Below, piece after piece: positions 41,981 through 52,700 of a DNA stretch of 64,000 nucleotides (positions are counted from its first letter, which is position 1; every line of letters begins with the position of its first letter). A model generated the notes under the pieces. It ran no database searches. It worked only from the letters and a program-made list of their open reading frames with translations, and was not told the DNA's origin. Where the stretch lies: the NCBI RefSeq assembly GCF_016859285.1, contig NC_053422.1, forward strand, positions 22,519,001 to 22,583,000, given 5' to 3'. A program made the translations under genes and the position numbers. The DNA is from Xiphias gladius. Its lineage: Eukaryota > Chordata > Actinopteri > Istiophoriformes > Xiphiidae.

Positions 41981-43241
41981 CTAGTTGAAGTCATGGATGA
42001 CAGGACTGGCGGAGGAGTAGAGCTTCCTCTTCACCAGCCGGTACTCTGGTCTCAGCTTCAACACCTTGCTGGTTTCGAAGATGTGCATGAGTGGTGGCCA
42101 GCTGTTATCCTTGTCTGCCTTGAAGATGACAGACAGTTCAAATGTGGGGGTGACAGTCGGGTCTGGGAAGATGCTCCCCACAGACTTCAGGCCATCTTTG
42201 CACTCCACATAGACCCTGATGGTGGCGCCGCGGAGCCCACAGGGCTCGTCGGCCGAGGAGCGCACCACATCCTGGCCGACCCTGCCGGTCATCTGATGAG
42301 GCAGCAGCAGCACCTGGCACTGGAGGGTGGAAGCCTTGGCCTCTGTCAGAGCGCGCTCTAGCTGCCGGGTCACATCCTGCTGAAGCAGCCGCTCTTCGCG
42401 CCCCAAACCAGCATCCATGTCGGAAACTGTGGAGAGAGACCAAGAGTGTTGTTAGAGTACGGGGCATTAGTCACAGTATACATGGCAGCAAGTGTATTTT
42501 TCAAATAGTTTCATATCTATACTGACAGCAACTTGTGGCCGAAGCCATTTCAGTGTATTCCTAGTTTCTCTCTTGAAGGTGTAGTGTTATCCATAACACC
42601 ACATCTGCCTTCAAGACTTTGACCCTTGCTCTGTCATTTTCCCCTTTTTTTGTCACTATATGTGATCACGTCTCACGTCTTGCAATAACTGCACTGAACT
42701 CCCAACAGTCATCAGAATATTGTCTCTGTATCGGCAGCTGAGAGGAGGAGGAGGAGCAGGGCCAACAGCTCAGCCTGTAATCAGCTGATCCCAAGACCTG
42801 AATCACTTACATCAGACACATCCCCAGCGGTGAGATTAGCGCGTCTCTCTTTTCTTCCGCCAAACAGTATAGTTCTAGTTCCAATATTTACCTTAGGGTT
42901 ATTTGAATCATGTTGGCGCATTAATATTTAACCGTGATTAGGTGAACGTTCAGCGGTTTTATAGCTAACTCGGCCAACTAGAACTGACTTTCAACGACTG
43001 TTTTAATGAACAACTTTTTGTCGTCTCTTTACTAAAGCACATGTAACTTTTTGAGCAACTTACAGGGCGAGTTGTTCTCCCTCTCATCGCAGCTCTCGAC
43101 GCTCCCCCTCCGGGCCGAGCTCGCCTTTCGGCCCGGGGACGTGAGCTGGAGGAAGTACTTTCCTATCATCTCTACGACGCTTTCTTCCTCCGACAAGACG
43201 GGCACGCCGTGTCCGAAGAGCAGAGCCGCGGTATAGACCAT
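41981..43241 (-). CDS. DDIT4/DDIT4L (REDD) family stress-response inhibitor of mTORC1, 207 residues
   Basis: Family members are stress-induced and restrain mTORC1 through the TSC1/TSC2 complex. Coding exons are 43241-43064 and 42426-41981; the intron is GT-AG (GTAAGT donor) and the phase closes. The family core is plain: EPCGLRG (about 120-126), then a VYVE strand, [15 protein letters not shown], a WPP helix region and [14 protein letters not shown] near the C-terminus. The N-terminal exon ([20 protein letters not shown]) differs from the serine-rich start of human DDIT4, so this may be a fish-specific paralogue rather than a strict DDIT4 or DDIT4L orthologue; I leave the symbol empty. It lies tail to tail with brd8. 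A TATA box about 105 bp upstream of the start supports the chosen ATG. Confidence 0.88.
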
Positions 43242-43344
43242 CCCGATCGCTGTCTGCAGTGCTCCGGTGTCTCCTCCACACGCTCGGTCCGTGTCTTCTC
43301 CATGTAGCAGGCTAGCTGGGCAGGTGCGTGCGGCGGGCGCAGGG

Positions 43345-43352
43345 CTTTTATA
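43345..43352 (-). promoter_or_regulatory. TATA box
   Basis: CTTTTATA on + reads TATAAAAG on the gene strand. A start about 30 bp downstream (near 43315-43320) would give a 5' UTR of roughly 75-80 nt before the ATG at 43241. Confidence 0.75.
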
Positions 43353-43420
43353 GCGGAGGAGCTTGCGCGTTGCATCAGCTGAGCGCTCTCGCGCGTGGGC
43401 GGGACTGACCGCCTCCGACT

Positions 43421-43430
43421 AGAAAGTTCC
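43421..43430 (-). promoter_or_regulatory. Heat-shock-element-like site
   Basis: AGAAAGTTCC fits nGAAnnTTCn exactly, and the next five bases hold a third, imperfect unit (GAC for GAA). It sits about 70 bp upstream of the TATA box, a typical HSF1 position. Family members are stress-inducible, which fits; binding itself is inferred. Confidence 0.5.
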
Positions 43431-43805
43431 CGACCGGCGGCTCACGCAACATGTCCGGGCATTGCCGGGGGGCTATGCGGCTGAGCCCTGTCACGTACGG
43501 CTGACAGCCAACCCGCTCGCCGTAGAGCAATGTAAGTGCAATATGATGCCGCTGCAGTCACTGTGTTGCTTGTAGTCGTGCTCGCCATTGCTTTTCTTTT
43601 TCGTAGACGCCGCCCTCCCCCCGCGAACAGCGTGAAAACGAACTGATAATAATTGCTACCGACAATAAGTGAATGTAACGTGGGAGGACGCTCACTTGTG
43701 CTTTATTTACACTTTCTACGCCCCAGTTTTACTCTACCACGTTACTCTGACAGGTGTAGTTACACGTTACCGTACAGACGAGAGTTTGCTTTCAAGTCAT
43801 ACACT

Positions 43806-44345
43806 CAGCTGCCAGTTTATTAGGTACACCTAGCTAAAACGAATGCGTCCGAATACCCCGTAGAGCTGAGACAATCAACTGATTAGTTGATTAGTCCATT
43901 GACAGAATATTAATCGACCGCTGTTTTGAGAATCGAGTAATCATTTGTGTCATTTTTTTTTAGGAAAAAATTCAAAAGTCCGCTTGTTCCTGCTCCTCTA
44001 ATGTGAGGATTTTAGCCTTTTATGTCAGAGAACTGACTTTTTTTTTTTTTTGGACAAAACAAGAAATTTGAAGACAGGGGCTCTTATTTGCTATTTTCTG
44101 ACATTTCAGAGCCCAAACAACTAACCGATCAATCGAGAAAATAAGCAGCAGAGTAATCAACAGCGAACACAATCGTTGCTTGCAGCCCTTGTCTGCAATA
44201 AATCCCGTCTTCATGAAGGAGTTTCGGAGAGGTGTTGATTCAACTTTATAATCATTCTGGCGGCTGCAGTTTGTGGTGATTTTGTATTACGTTATGCTGA
44301 CATGTGCTTTTTTTTTTGTATTATTATTTTGCCAACCCAATAGAA
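43806..44345. mobile_element. Dispersed element (TTATTAGGTACACCTAGC type) carrying a nested insertion
   Basis: The left part (GCCAGTTTATTAGGTACACC) and the right part (from about 44199, AATAAATCC..TTCATGAAGG through GTTATGCTGACATGTGC) belong to one multicopy fish sequence that I know as contiguous. They are separated by the MITE-like copy at 43867-44192. Confidence 0.55.
43867..44192 (-). mobile_element. MITE-like element, second copy of the 12318 family
   Basis: AATCAACTGATTAGTTGATT near the left edge and a right end with ATCGTTGCTTGCAGCCCT, the family's inverted terminus. Internal words (GACAAAACAAGAAATTTGAAG) are typical of the family. It interrupts the element described at 43806. Confidence 0.6.
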
Positions 44346-44559
44346 ATAGAATAGTAGAACAGTTCAAATAGAGCTTTTCATTCGAGGAAATCCCTAATTA
44401 ATCGAAGTTCTTGCCTAGAAAACGTCCTAGAAAATGATAAAGAACTTAAAGACTCATAAAATAAAGTGTTACCTTAGGAAGCTAAAATCAGCTCCATCTC
44501 AACCACCAGCCTTAAAATGCTGCTTACATATTAAGTAATAATATAACTGTATAACACTC

Positions 44560-44720
44560 ACAGGGTCCACTTTTCTGCATTAAGAGAACTTTTACTTTTC
44601 ATACTTTCAGTACATTTTACTAGTAATACTTACTTTTACTTTAATAAGATTTGAATTTTTTTATTAAGTATTGAGGTATTGGCACTTTGACTTAAGTAAA
44701 GCATCTGAATACTTAAGATT
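44560..44720 (-). repeat. Dispersed repeat, TACTTTTACTT/AAGTAAA type
   Basis: It holds GAGAACTTTTACTTTTCATA and ACTTAAGTAAAGCATCTGAAT, end segments of the widespread fish repeat whose other end (CAGTGGTGGAAGA) appears at 50949. Confidence 0.6.
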
Positions 44721-44969
44721 ATTGATAAAATGAACGGGAATACTGTACATGCTGCAACGGAAATCTACCAGCCTGTGACTAATATATGGATCACAAATAA
44801 CGGGTTCTAAATAAAACTTAATTACATGCAGTTGTCACTTTCAGTGTCATAAGAGAAGTTGATAACCACAACGGAGCAGAGATGCTATTTTTACTACAGA
44901 TTAAAGGCTACTGCTATGGCTACTAAATTGATATTAAGAAATATATGCTTTTTGACAACAGGTGGTATA

Positions 44970-45465
44970 TTTAAAGGGAAACTCCAACCATTTCTCACAT
45001 CAAAGTCTGATTCCAGATGTTGAGGAGTACTATGTCATACGTCATCGTATAAAGCCTTTTGTGGCCCTAGAAGGAGCTGTGTGAAGTCTGATAAATGTCC
45101 TCAAGTGATGTCACCTGAGTCAGCGTGGGCTGGATTTGAAGACGACAAGTTTGAGAAAATAGAAAAAAATCTGAAAGACTCGAACTTATCGGACCTCTGT
45201 AGCCCACTCCTCCTCTCTGCTTGAGGCCAGAGGCTCCAGGATACAGCAGCTGCTACTGGGATAACACAACTGAATCTCAGACCCAACGGCCAGCAGTCAA
45301 GTTGCATTGTGGGTAATGTAGGCACCGGGTTTTGCCAAGGAGGAAGAATGAATGGAATAAAAAAACAATATCTCTGGTTCTGATGCATATATTTTGATCT
45401 TTTTTTTATTAAGTCCAACAATGTTATAGGAATGCAATGCTAAATAGGTGGAGTTCTCTTTAAAG
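44970..45465. mobile_element. MITE with terminal inverted repeats
   Basis: The left end TTTAAAGGGAAACTCCAACC pairs with the right end GGTGGAGTTCTCTTTAAA, read as its reverse complement with two or three mismatches. Internal sequence is non-coding. The length of about 495 bp fits a non-autonomous DNA transposon. Confidence 0.7.
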
Positions 45466-47750
45466 ATGAAGGAAAAATTCAGACTGGGGAAACACTCAAG
45501 CTGTAGGCAGTAAGACTAGTTTAGCCCCTAGTATGCCATAAATGTTGAGTAAGTGAGAGAAATGGCACATAAGCTTTAAAAGAGCAGAGGATGAAATAAA
45601 CATTTTAATGTGTAATAATTATGTTGGCACTTAATAAAATCGTACAGATTTTGATCATTTACTGTACTGACCTTGGGTATAAATAGTTTTGTTATGAAAT
45701 TTACAGTAGTCATAGTGAAACATGGTCTCTCTGATGATTAGAGTAAAAATATACCAAACATACATTAGACTTTACCAAAGTTTTTATTGAGAAAAATAGT
45801 AGTAGTTCCATCAAATTATCTTCCTGGTTAAAAAAAAACAAAACACATTAGTTAATCTTTATGTCACTTCTCAATAACTCTAGTTCTTATCTGCTTCTAG
45901 TGTATGGACTCAAGATTCCCCTGAATCCGAGTATGTGTGCGCGCAGGCGTGCGTTTGTGTGTATGAGCACATCAGGTCTAGACATGGTGGCATGAGCCCT
46001 GCCTTACTCACAGGTGAGTAACACGCCATTCAAACACACGCACCTGGTGGAGTGTTGGAAGTGTATCCACTAAACACAGGACTCTGTTTTGCTTCTTCCT
46101 CAGAAGCTTAAGATTTATGCTCGGTAACTCCCACCACCGTGGCAACTATTCCCCCAAAATAGTGGGTTAACAAACAAACATTAAGAAATATTGTAGTTCT
46201 TCATTGTATTACTGGATATAAAAAAACTCAAAGTAAGATCAAGGAAATATAAACTCAAACTGGTTTTATCGGACTTTCACTGACTCACAATCAGTTTGAA
46301 AATAGATATTGAGATTTCATTGCCAGCTACAAGTAAACGTCCTGCCAACACTCCACTTTTGCCTTAAAGTCCAACCTACTGGCATGATGTGAGAACAGCC
46401 ACCAAGCAGGAAGGTAGTGCTTTTGCAGGTTAACCTCCCAGGCCTGACTCACCCTTTTGGGAAATCTCCATGCTGTTTCATCTCAGCTGCCAACCAATTA
46501 CGTTCAAACAAGATGATGTCGTCAGAAAGACTTCCCACTAAAGACGAAGTGTCTTTCTGTGGTACTTCAGGGGAAGTACAGCAAGTGGTGACAGTATAAG
46601 TGCACTACTTTAACAATGCTGACCTTGAATGTGTGCATGTGTCATTGTCTGTGTACCTTTAAGACATACAGCACAATTCTTGTATTATTAATTCTTTTAC
46701 CATTTCAAATTTGTCTTCTCAGTTTTTGTCGGTTCCAAGCGAATGCCTACTCTAATGCATTAAAAAGTAGCATTTGCAAATTTATCTTGAACAAATATTG
46801 CAAATTCTGGGTGATGATGGTCACAGGTTTAATGTTTAATGAAGTCATGGACCCCAGTGCACCCCTTAACAAGTGTGTTACTCAATAATCCCATGAACTG
46901 AAACAGATGTATCACTAGTTCAGATGAGCTCAGGTCACTGATATTCAGTCTCCTAAAATCAACTTTAGTAAACAGCCAGTGACCTGCTTTGTGCAAACAC
47001 GGCCACAATGGTGCCAGTGTTATCCATCCATCAGTGTCGGTGTGATAGCTGATGTCAGCTGGCCGGGATGTTGTGTTTTCAGTTCAGAACAAGTCAGACC
47101 CGTCTCCTGTGGCCTCTACTAGAAGTCACATGTCTGCAGCTGAGAGCGAGTGTTGTTTTCTAAAATCCTTATCTAACAAAGAAGGAACTTGGTCAAAACA
47201 CACGTAAATTCATATCAGCATCCTGATGAGCACAAATTATTGACATACACACTTGTATTGCTTGCTACAGCTAAAGCCTTGGGCTGTGTTAAGAATACTT
47301 TACTGTCCACAATTTCATGTAGGCCTAAAACGGGTTTTTGGTTTTGTTCTAGATCGTCAACTATGAATGTTTTTAAGTAATCAAAAAAGTGGTTTGATAT
47401 GTTTAATGTCTAAAATATTGCTAAATTTCCATCACAAGTTGTGAAAGCTAAAGGGAATGCCTTCAAATGACTGTTTTCTGTTCAACAGCAGGGGAAAAGA
47501 AGAGGTAATCAGTTTACAGTTAAATAATATCGAGAAAAGAAAGTAAATGTCTATGTTCAAGGTTTTAAAAAATGTGCAATTGACCACTCCAAAATGGCTT
47601 GACAGTTGCTGTCTCTGTGTTATCAAAGGTCTTAAACTGGTGACCTAAGCTATTGCATTGTGTATGGTTAATGAGTGTGAACTATAGTGGCTCCTGTAGT
47701 GTGAAGCAAGGCAAGTCAACTTTAAACCTATTGAATTCCCATACTCTCGA
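45466..47750. other. Intergenic, nothing recognised
   Basis: No exon, RNA gene or named repeat recognised in this stretch between the REDD gene and the sting1 3' flank. Open frames are short and AT-biased. Confidence 0.5.
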
Positions 47751-48060
47751 ACAGTGGTTTCCAAACTTTTCGACTTGAGAAACCCTTTGGAAATATGCTC
47801 AGAGTTCGATGAGAAAAATGGTACCTCTCTCATGTTTGTCTGCATGATATAAAGGAAGAGTCAGCAGTTAGCTTAGCATTAAGACTAAAATTGAGGGGGA
47901 ACGGCTAGCCTGATTCTGTCCAAAGTTAACAAAATCCACCTAATTTCTGCAAAAAAAGAAAAGAAATGTAAAAACAAGAAGCTGTGGTTTGACTGGGAGT
48001 AAGGTGGCAAGCTTGTTCTAAGCTGCTAGGGAACTAGTGGTTTCGCCACAAAGTTTGCTT
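47751..48060. repeat. Dispersed fish repeat (TTAGCTTAGCATTAAGACT type)
   Basis: It contains GTGGTTTCCAAACTTTTCG followed by AGTTAGCTTAGCATTAAGAC and GGCTAGCCTGATTCTGTCC, phrases I recognise from multicopy percomorph sequences, perhaps two adjoining repeats. No coding content. Confidence 0.55.
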
Positions 48061-48270
48061 GTGACTCACAAAGGTATAAAATATCTGAATGCAACAAGCT
48101 GCTGTTTCAGTTTAAGCTGAAGTGGGAAAACTGTGTGTGCCTGCGCAGTCTTGGTTCGGATCAGATCCCTCTGTCCCTCTCACCTCTGCCGTGTCAAGAT
48201 GACAGACGTTAAAATGAATGTTAAAATATCTGATGCAACTTAAGCAAGCTGTTTCAGCCGAAGCGCTGCG

Positions 48271-49021
48271 GGTCATGAGGTGTATGCCTGTGTGTGTGTG
48301 TGTGTGTGTGTGTGTCTGTGTGTTTGTGGGCTTGTGAGATACAGATAAAGGTGTCAGGTGTCTTGTGACAGTCATGTGACGGCTTCTTTTGTATATACAG
48401 TCATAAAACACACACTCGTACATCGTTTTCTTCCTCCCCTGCTCTCTCAAACACTGTGTCTTTATCTGAGCGCTCCTGCCTTCAGTACTTTTCCCGTTTC
48501 TCTTTCTCCTGGTCTACCTACCTAACTCTGTTTCACCCATAAGTATGTCCTTTTGCCTTCACTATAAAAGTATTATAAAGACAACAATTTAATCAGGCTT
48601 CCAGAATTTGTGACTATTTGAATGTATTAAATTTGTCATTGTGGGCCAAATCTTAGCATTATAAATATCCCACTGTGATTTCTTTGAAACATTATCAGGG
48701 TTGAATTTAAAAATGAGGCTAAGACTACTCAGTGAGCCATGTAATAGCGTCAACAGGAGTACAGGACATCATGCAGCCTTTGTGCTACTCCAGACTACTA
48801 ATTTAACTATATATTGAATGGATGGGGCCAATGTTGGCGGAAGATCATGTCCTGTTCTCTAAAGGCGTGAGGAGGATGACAAACTCTTCTAAACAATACC
48901 TTCAATTGCCTAATCTTTCAATTTGATAGAAGAAAAATATAGTATGATAGATATGGAGTACAGTGATTGTTAAGGTGTGTGTGTGTGTGTGTATTCTGTG
49001 TATTCGGTCATGAGGTGTATG

Positions 49022-49057
<36 letters not shown>

Positions 49058-49740
49058 TGTGTGTTTGTGGGCTTGTGAGATACAGATAAAGGTGTCAGGT
49101 GTCTTGTGACAGTCATGTGACGGCTTCTTTTGTATATACAGTCATAAAACACACACTCGTATCGTTTTCTTCCTCCCTGCTCTCTCAAACACTGTGTCTT
49201 TATCTGAGCGCTCCTGCCTTCAGTACTTTTCCGTTTCTCTTTCTCCTGGTCTACCTACCTAACTCTGTTTCACCCATAAGTATGTCCTTTTGCCTTCACT
49301 ATAAAAGTATTATAAAGACAACAATTTAATCAGGCTTCCAGAATTTGTGACTATTTGAATGTATTAAATTTGTCATTGTGGGCCAAATCTTAGCATTATA
49401 AATATCCAACTGTGATTTCTTTGAAACATTATCAGGGTTGAATTTAAAAATGAGGCTAAGACTACTCAGTGAGCCATGTAATAGCGTCAACAGGAGTACA
49501 GGACATCATGCAGCCTTTGTGCTACTCCAGACTACTAATTTAACTATATATTGAATGGATGGGGCCAATGTTGGCAGAAGATCATGTCCTGTTCTCTAAA
49601 GGCGTGAGGAGGATGACAAACTCTTCTAAACAATACCTTCAATTGCCTAATCTTTCAATTTGATAGAAGAAGAATATAGTATGATAGATGATAGAGTACA
49701 GTGATTGTTAAGGTGTGTGTGTGTGTGTGTATTCTGTGTG
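48271..49740. repeat. 735-bp tandem duplication
   Basis: Copy 1 is about 48271-49005 and copy 2 about 49006-49740. They agree almost base for base, with a few substitutions and short indels (for example a longer GT run in copy 2 at 49024-49056, and GTTGGCGG versus GTTGGCAG). Each copy carries a GT microsatellite near both ends. Copy 2 ends about 47 bp from the sting1 stop codon, so the unit probably includes the sting1 3' UTR. Confidence 0.95.
49325..49330 (-). terminator. sting1: Candidate variant polyadenylation signal for sting1
   Basis: TTTAAT on + is ATTAAA on -, about 460 bp after the stop; no AATAAA was noticed before it. The same hexamer recurs in the other copy of the tandem duplication at 48588-48593. 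Confidence 0.3.
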
Positions 49741-49786
49741 TGATCATGTTCCTCTCTCTCTGTGCATGAGTATGTTTTTATGTTGG

Positions 49787-52700
49787 TCAGTGGTAATAGT
49801 CGGTGTCCTCAACAGGTTCCCTCAGAGGTTGAGGGAGGCTGAACATGAGCGTGGGCTCCCTGCTCATTGGCTCTGGGTGGTTTATGATTGGAGCACTTGT
49901 CGAGGCAGTTGAAGTACCCGCTAATGGGTACGGCATCTCCTGTTGAGGAGGTGGGGTGAGGCAGAACTCTTCTTTCTCCTGCTGCTGCAGGTGTCTGAGG
50001 ATGGCCTTGGACAGGAAGCGAGGGTCGTCCTCATGCTCGTCTAGAAGAAGAGGAAATCATGATCCGTGGTTTGTTTGAGCACACTACCTATAATAATTTT
50101 TCATTGATTTGAGCTCACTCTATTTCAAAGGTGTATCTTTGTTAAAACAGTAATAATCTAAGAATGTGGAGGAGCATTTCTGCTAGGACATTGGCAGGCC
50201 TTGTGGGGAAGTGGATAAGCTCAAAACTGAAATCCCCCTAAAAGCAGTCAGTCGGGTGGCACAAGGTGTGTACAAAGTTCCCTCCCACGAACACACACAG
50301 ACACACACTTGGCTGTCCTCCTACCACTGAGCAGGATGAGTTTGTAACGGTTTCGACACTCCAGCGAGTGCTCCAGGATGTCCTGCAGGGTCCTGTAGAA
50401 GAGCAGAACCTGCTGCCTGCGCTCAGGCTCCCCAAAACCAGCACTGCGCTCCTGGGACATCCTGTAGAGCGTCAGCAAAGGCGTAGCATACTCCACCACA
50501 CACTCATGGGCCTGTTGACACATGCACACTCACATTAAAAAAAAACAGACACCCAGAGATAGATACATTTCCCAGACAGATAATCCTTTAAAAGCTTGTT
50601 GCACTCTAGCGCCATGTTTGATAACCGTTTTTTTACAAGTAGGTGGTGCTGTTACTGTGCTCTAATAAATTAGTTCTCCACTAGTGAATTCTCAGGTTTA
50701 ACCAGGAGGTGGTACTCATGCTGTGTGTGGAGGGGAACCAGCATACTGGAGGTTATGGAATATTTTATTTTTGTATCTCAAAGTACAAATCATCTTTATT
50801 GAAAAGACATCACAAGTCTCAATGTTTCTTTTATGGTCTCAAAATATCTACCAATAAAACCATCAGTCAGTAAGTACGGTAAGGCAGTCAGGGTTCAGTC
50901 CAGTAATTCACATTAGGTTGAACATCAGACCATTTTTCGCAGTCATCACCAGTGGTGGAAGAGGTACTCAAATCTTTTACTTGAATAAAAGTTGCAATAC
51001 AACAATGTAAAAATATTTCAGGACAAGTAAAAGTCCTGCATTGTCTTAAGTGTTACTTAAGTAGTACTAATAAATATAATGATCAAAATGTTTAAGTAGC
51101 GCTTTGTAACCTTTGCTAAACAGCGTCTACTATGGCCACAAGTGATAGTCATCTGTTTATACAGTAATATCCATCTAAAGTTTGCTAACATCAGTTTACA
51201 TTAGTCACCATAAGCTACTGGTCATACCAGACCCGTTGATTGAGATCTGGGGAATTTGGATGCCAAGGCAACACCTTGAACTTTTCATCATGATCCTCAA
51301 ACCATTCCCAAAAAATGTGTGCAGTCTGCATTATCCTGCTGAACGAGGCTGCTTCCTTTGGGGAATACTATTGCAATGAAAGGGTGTACCTGGTCTGCAA
51401 CAATGTTTAGGTAGTTGGCGCATGTCAAATTGACGTCCACATGAATGCCGGGACCCAGGGCTTCCAAGCAGAACATTGCCCAGAACATCACACTGCCTCC
51501 ACTGGCTTGTCTTCTTCCCACAGGGAACCTGCTGCCATCACTTCCCCAGATAAATGCTGTACACGTACCTGGCCGTCCATGTGATTTCAAAGAAAACAGG
51601 ACTCATCATACCAGGCCAACTTCTTCCATTGGTCAAAGGTCCAGTTCCAATACTCGCGTACCCATTGTAGGTGCTTTCAACAGTGGACAGGGGTCAGCAT
51701 GGGCCGGTCTACGGCAACAACGACCCATATACAGCAGGGTGTTATCACTGTGTGTTGTGACACATTTTTCCCATGACCATTATTAAAATGTTCTGCAATT
51801 TGTGCCACAGTAACCCTTTAGCCGGTTCAGACCAGACAGGATAGCCACTGTTGCCCTCCACGTCGATGAGCCTTGAGCAGGTGCATCGATGCACACCCAA
51901 AACCCTGTTGCTGGTTCATGGTTTGTCCTTCCTACTGTTGTCGGTAGGTACTCACCAATGCTGCCGGGGAGCACCCCACTAGCCTTGCCATTTTAGAGAT
52001 ACTCCAGCCCAATCTGGCCATAACAATTTGGTCCTTTTCATCCAAGTCTTTACACCTGCAAATTTCTCCCACATGCAACAGAATGACTACGAGAACTGAC
52101 TGTTCACTTACCCTCTACTCTATCCCAGACCTTGACATGTGTCATTGTTACGAGATAATCAACATTATACCCCTTATCAGTGAGTGGCCATGATGTCTTG
52201 TCTTGTGATCATATTTGCATTCTGCCAAGTGTCAGCTGGTTTCAGCTTTTTTTTTTCTCCTTTAGTTTACCAGGAAGTCCCATTGAGATAAACAAAAAAA
52301 AAAAAGTCTCTTTAATCTCTTTTACAAGAGAGACCTGGTCAGGATATCAGCTGTACAAACTCACAAGATATTAAAATACAACATATCCCACATAAAACAT
52401 AAAATACCACCTATATGACATGATATGCAAAAATTCAACAGCAATCTGAACTCAATGGCCTCTCAAGAAAAACAACCACGTCTCATTCAGCAAAATTCTT
52501 GAGTCCCATTAAGACTACATGTTAACCAGCAGTCACTTCCTAGCCATTTCCAAGCTGCTGCTCTGCCCTGCTAAAATTTTATGATGTTATAACAGCGACG
52601 TCGTCTGACAAAATCACCGTACACATAAATTAAAGACAACGGCTGTGCTGTGATTTCCGCTATATTTACTTATAAAATAATCATTCAGAGAGAAAGTTAG

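Larger units (their letters stand above)
43080..43640. promoter_or_regulatory. CG-rich promoter region of REDD-family gene
   Basis: Dense CpG dinucleotides and GGGCGG boxes (for example 43397-43403) around exon 1 and upstream, in contrast to AT-rich flanks. CACGT at 43492-43496 gives ACGTG on the gene strand, the hypoxia-response core. This is suggestive only, since the motif is short. Confidence 0.6.

Noticed and set aside
43500-43560. Divergent + strand first exon (CAATGTAAGTGC) in the REDD promoter
   Set aside because: A donor-like GTAAGT after an ATG is present, but no downstream coding exon on + was found.
48112-49188. Two similar minus-strand proteins starting MREQG
   Set aside because: They are the same non-coding segment translated from the two copies of the 735-bp duplication and run through the GT microsatellite.
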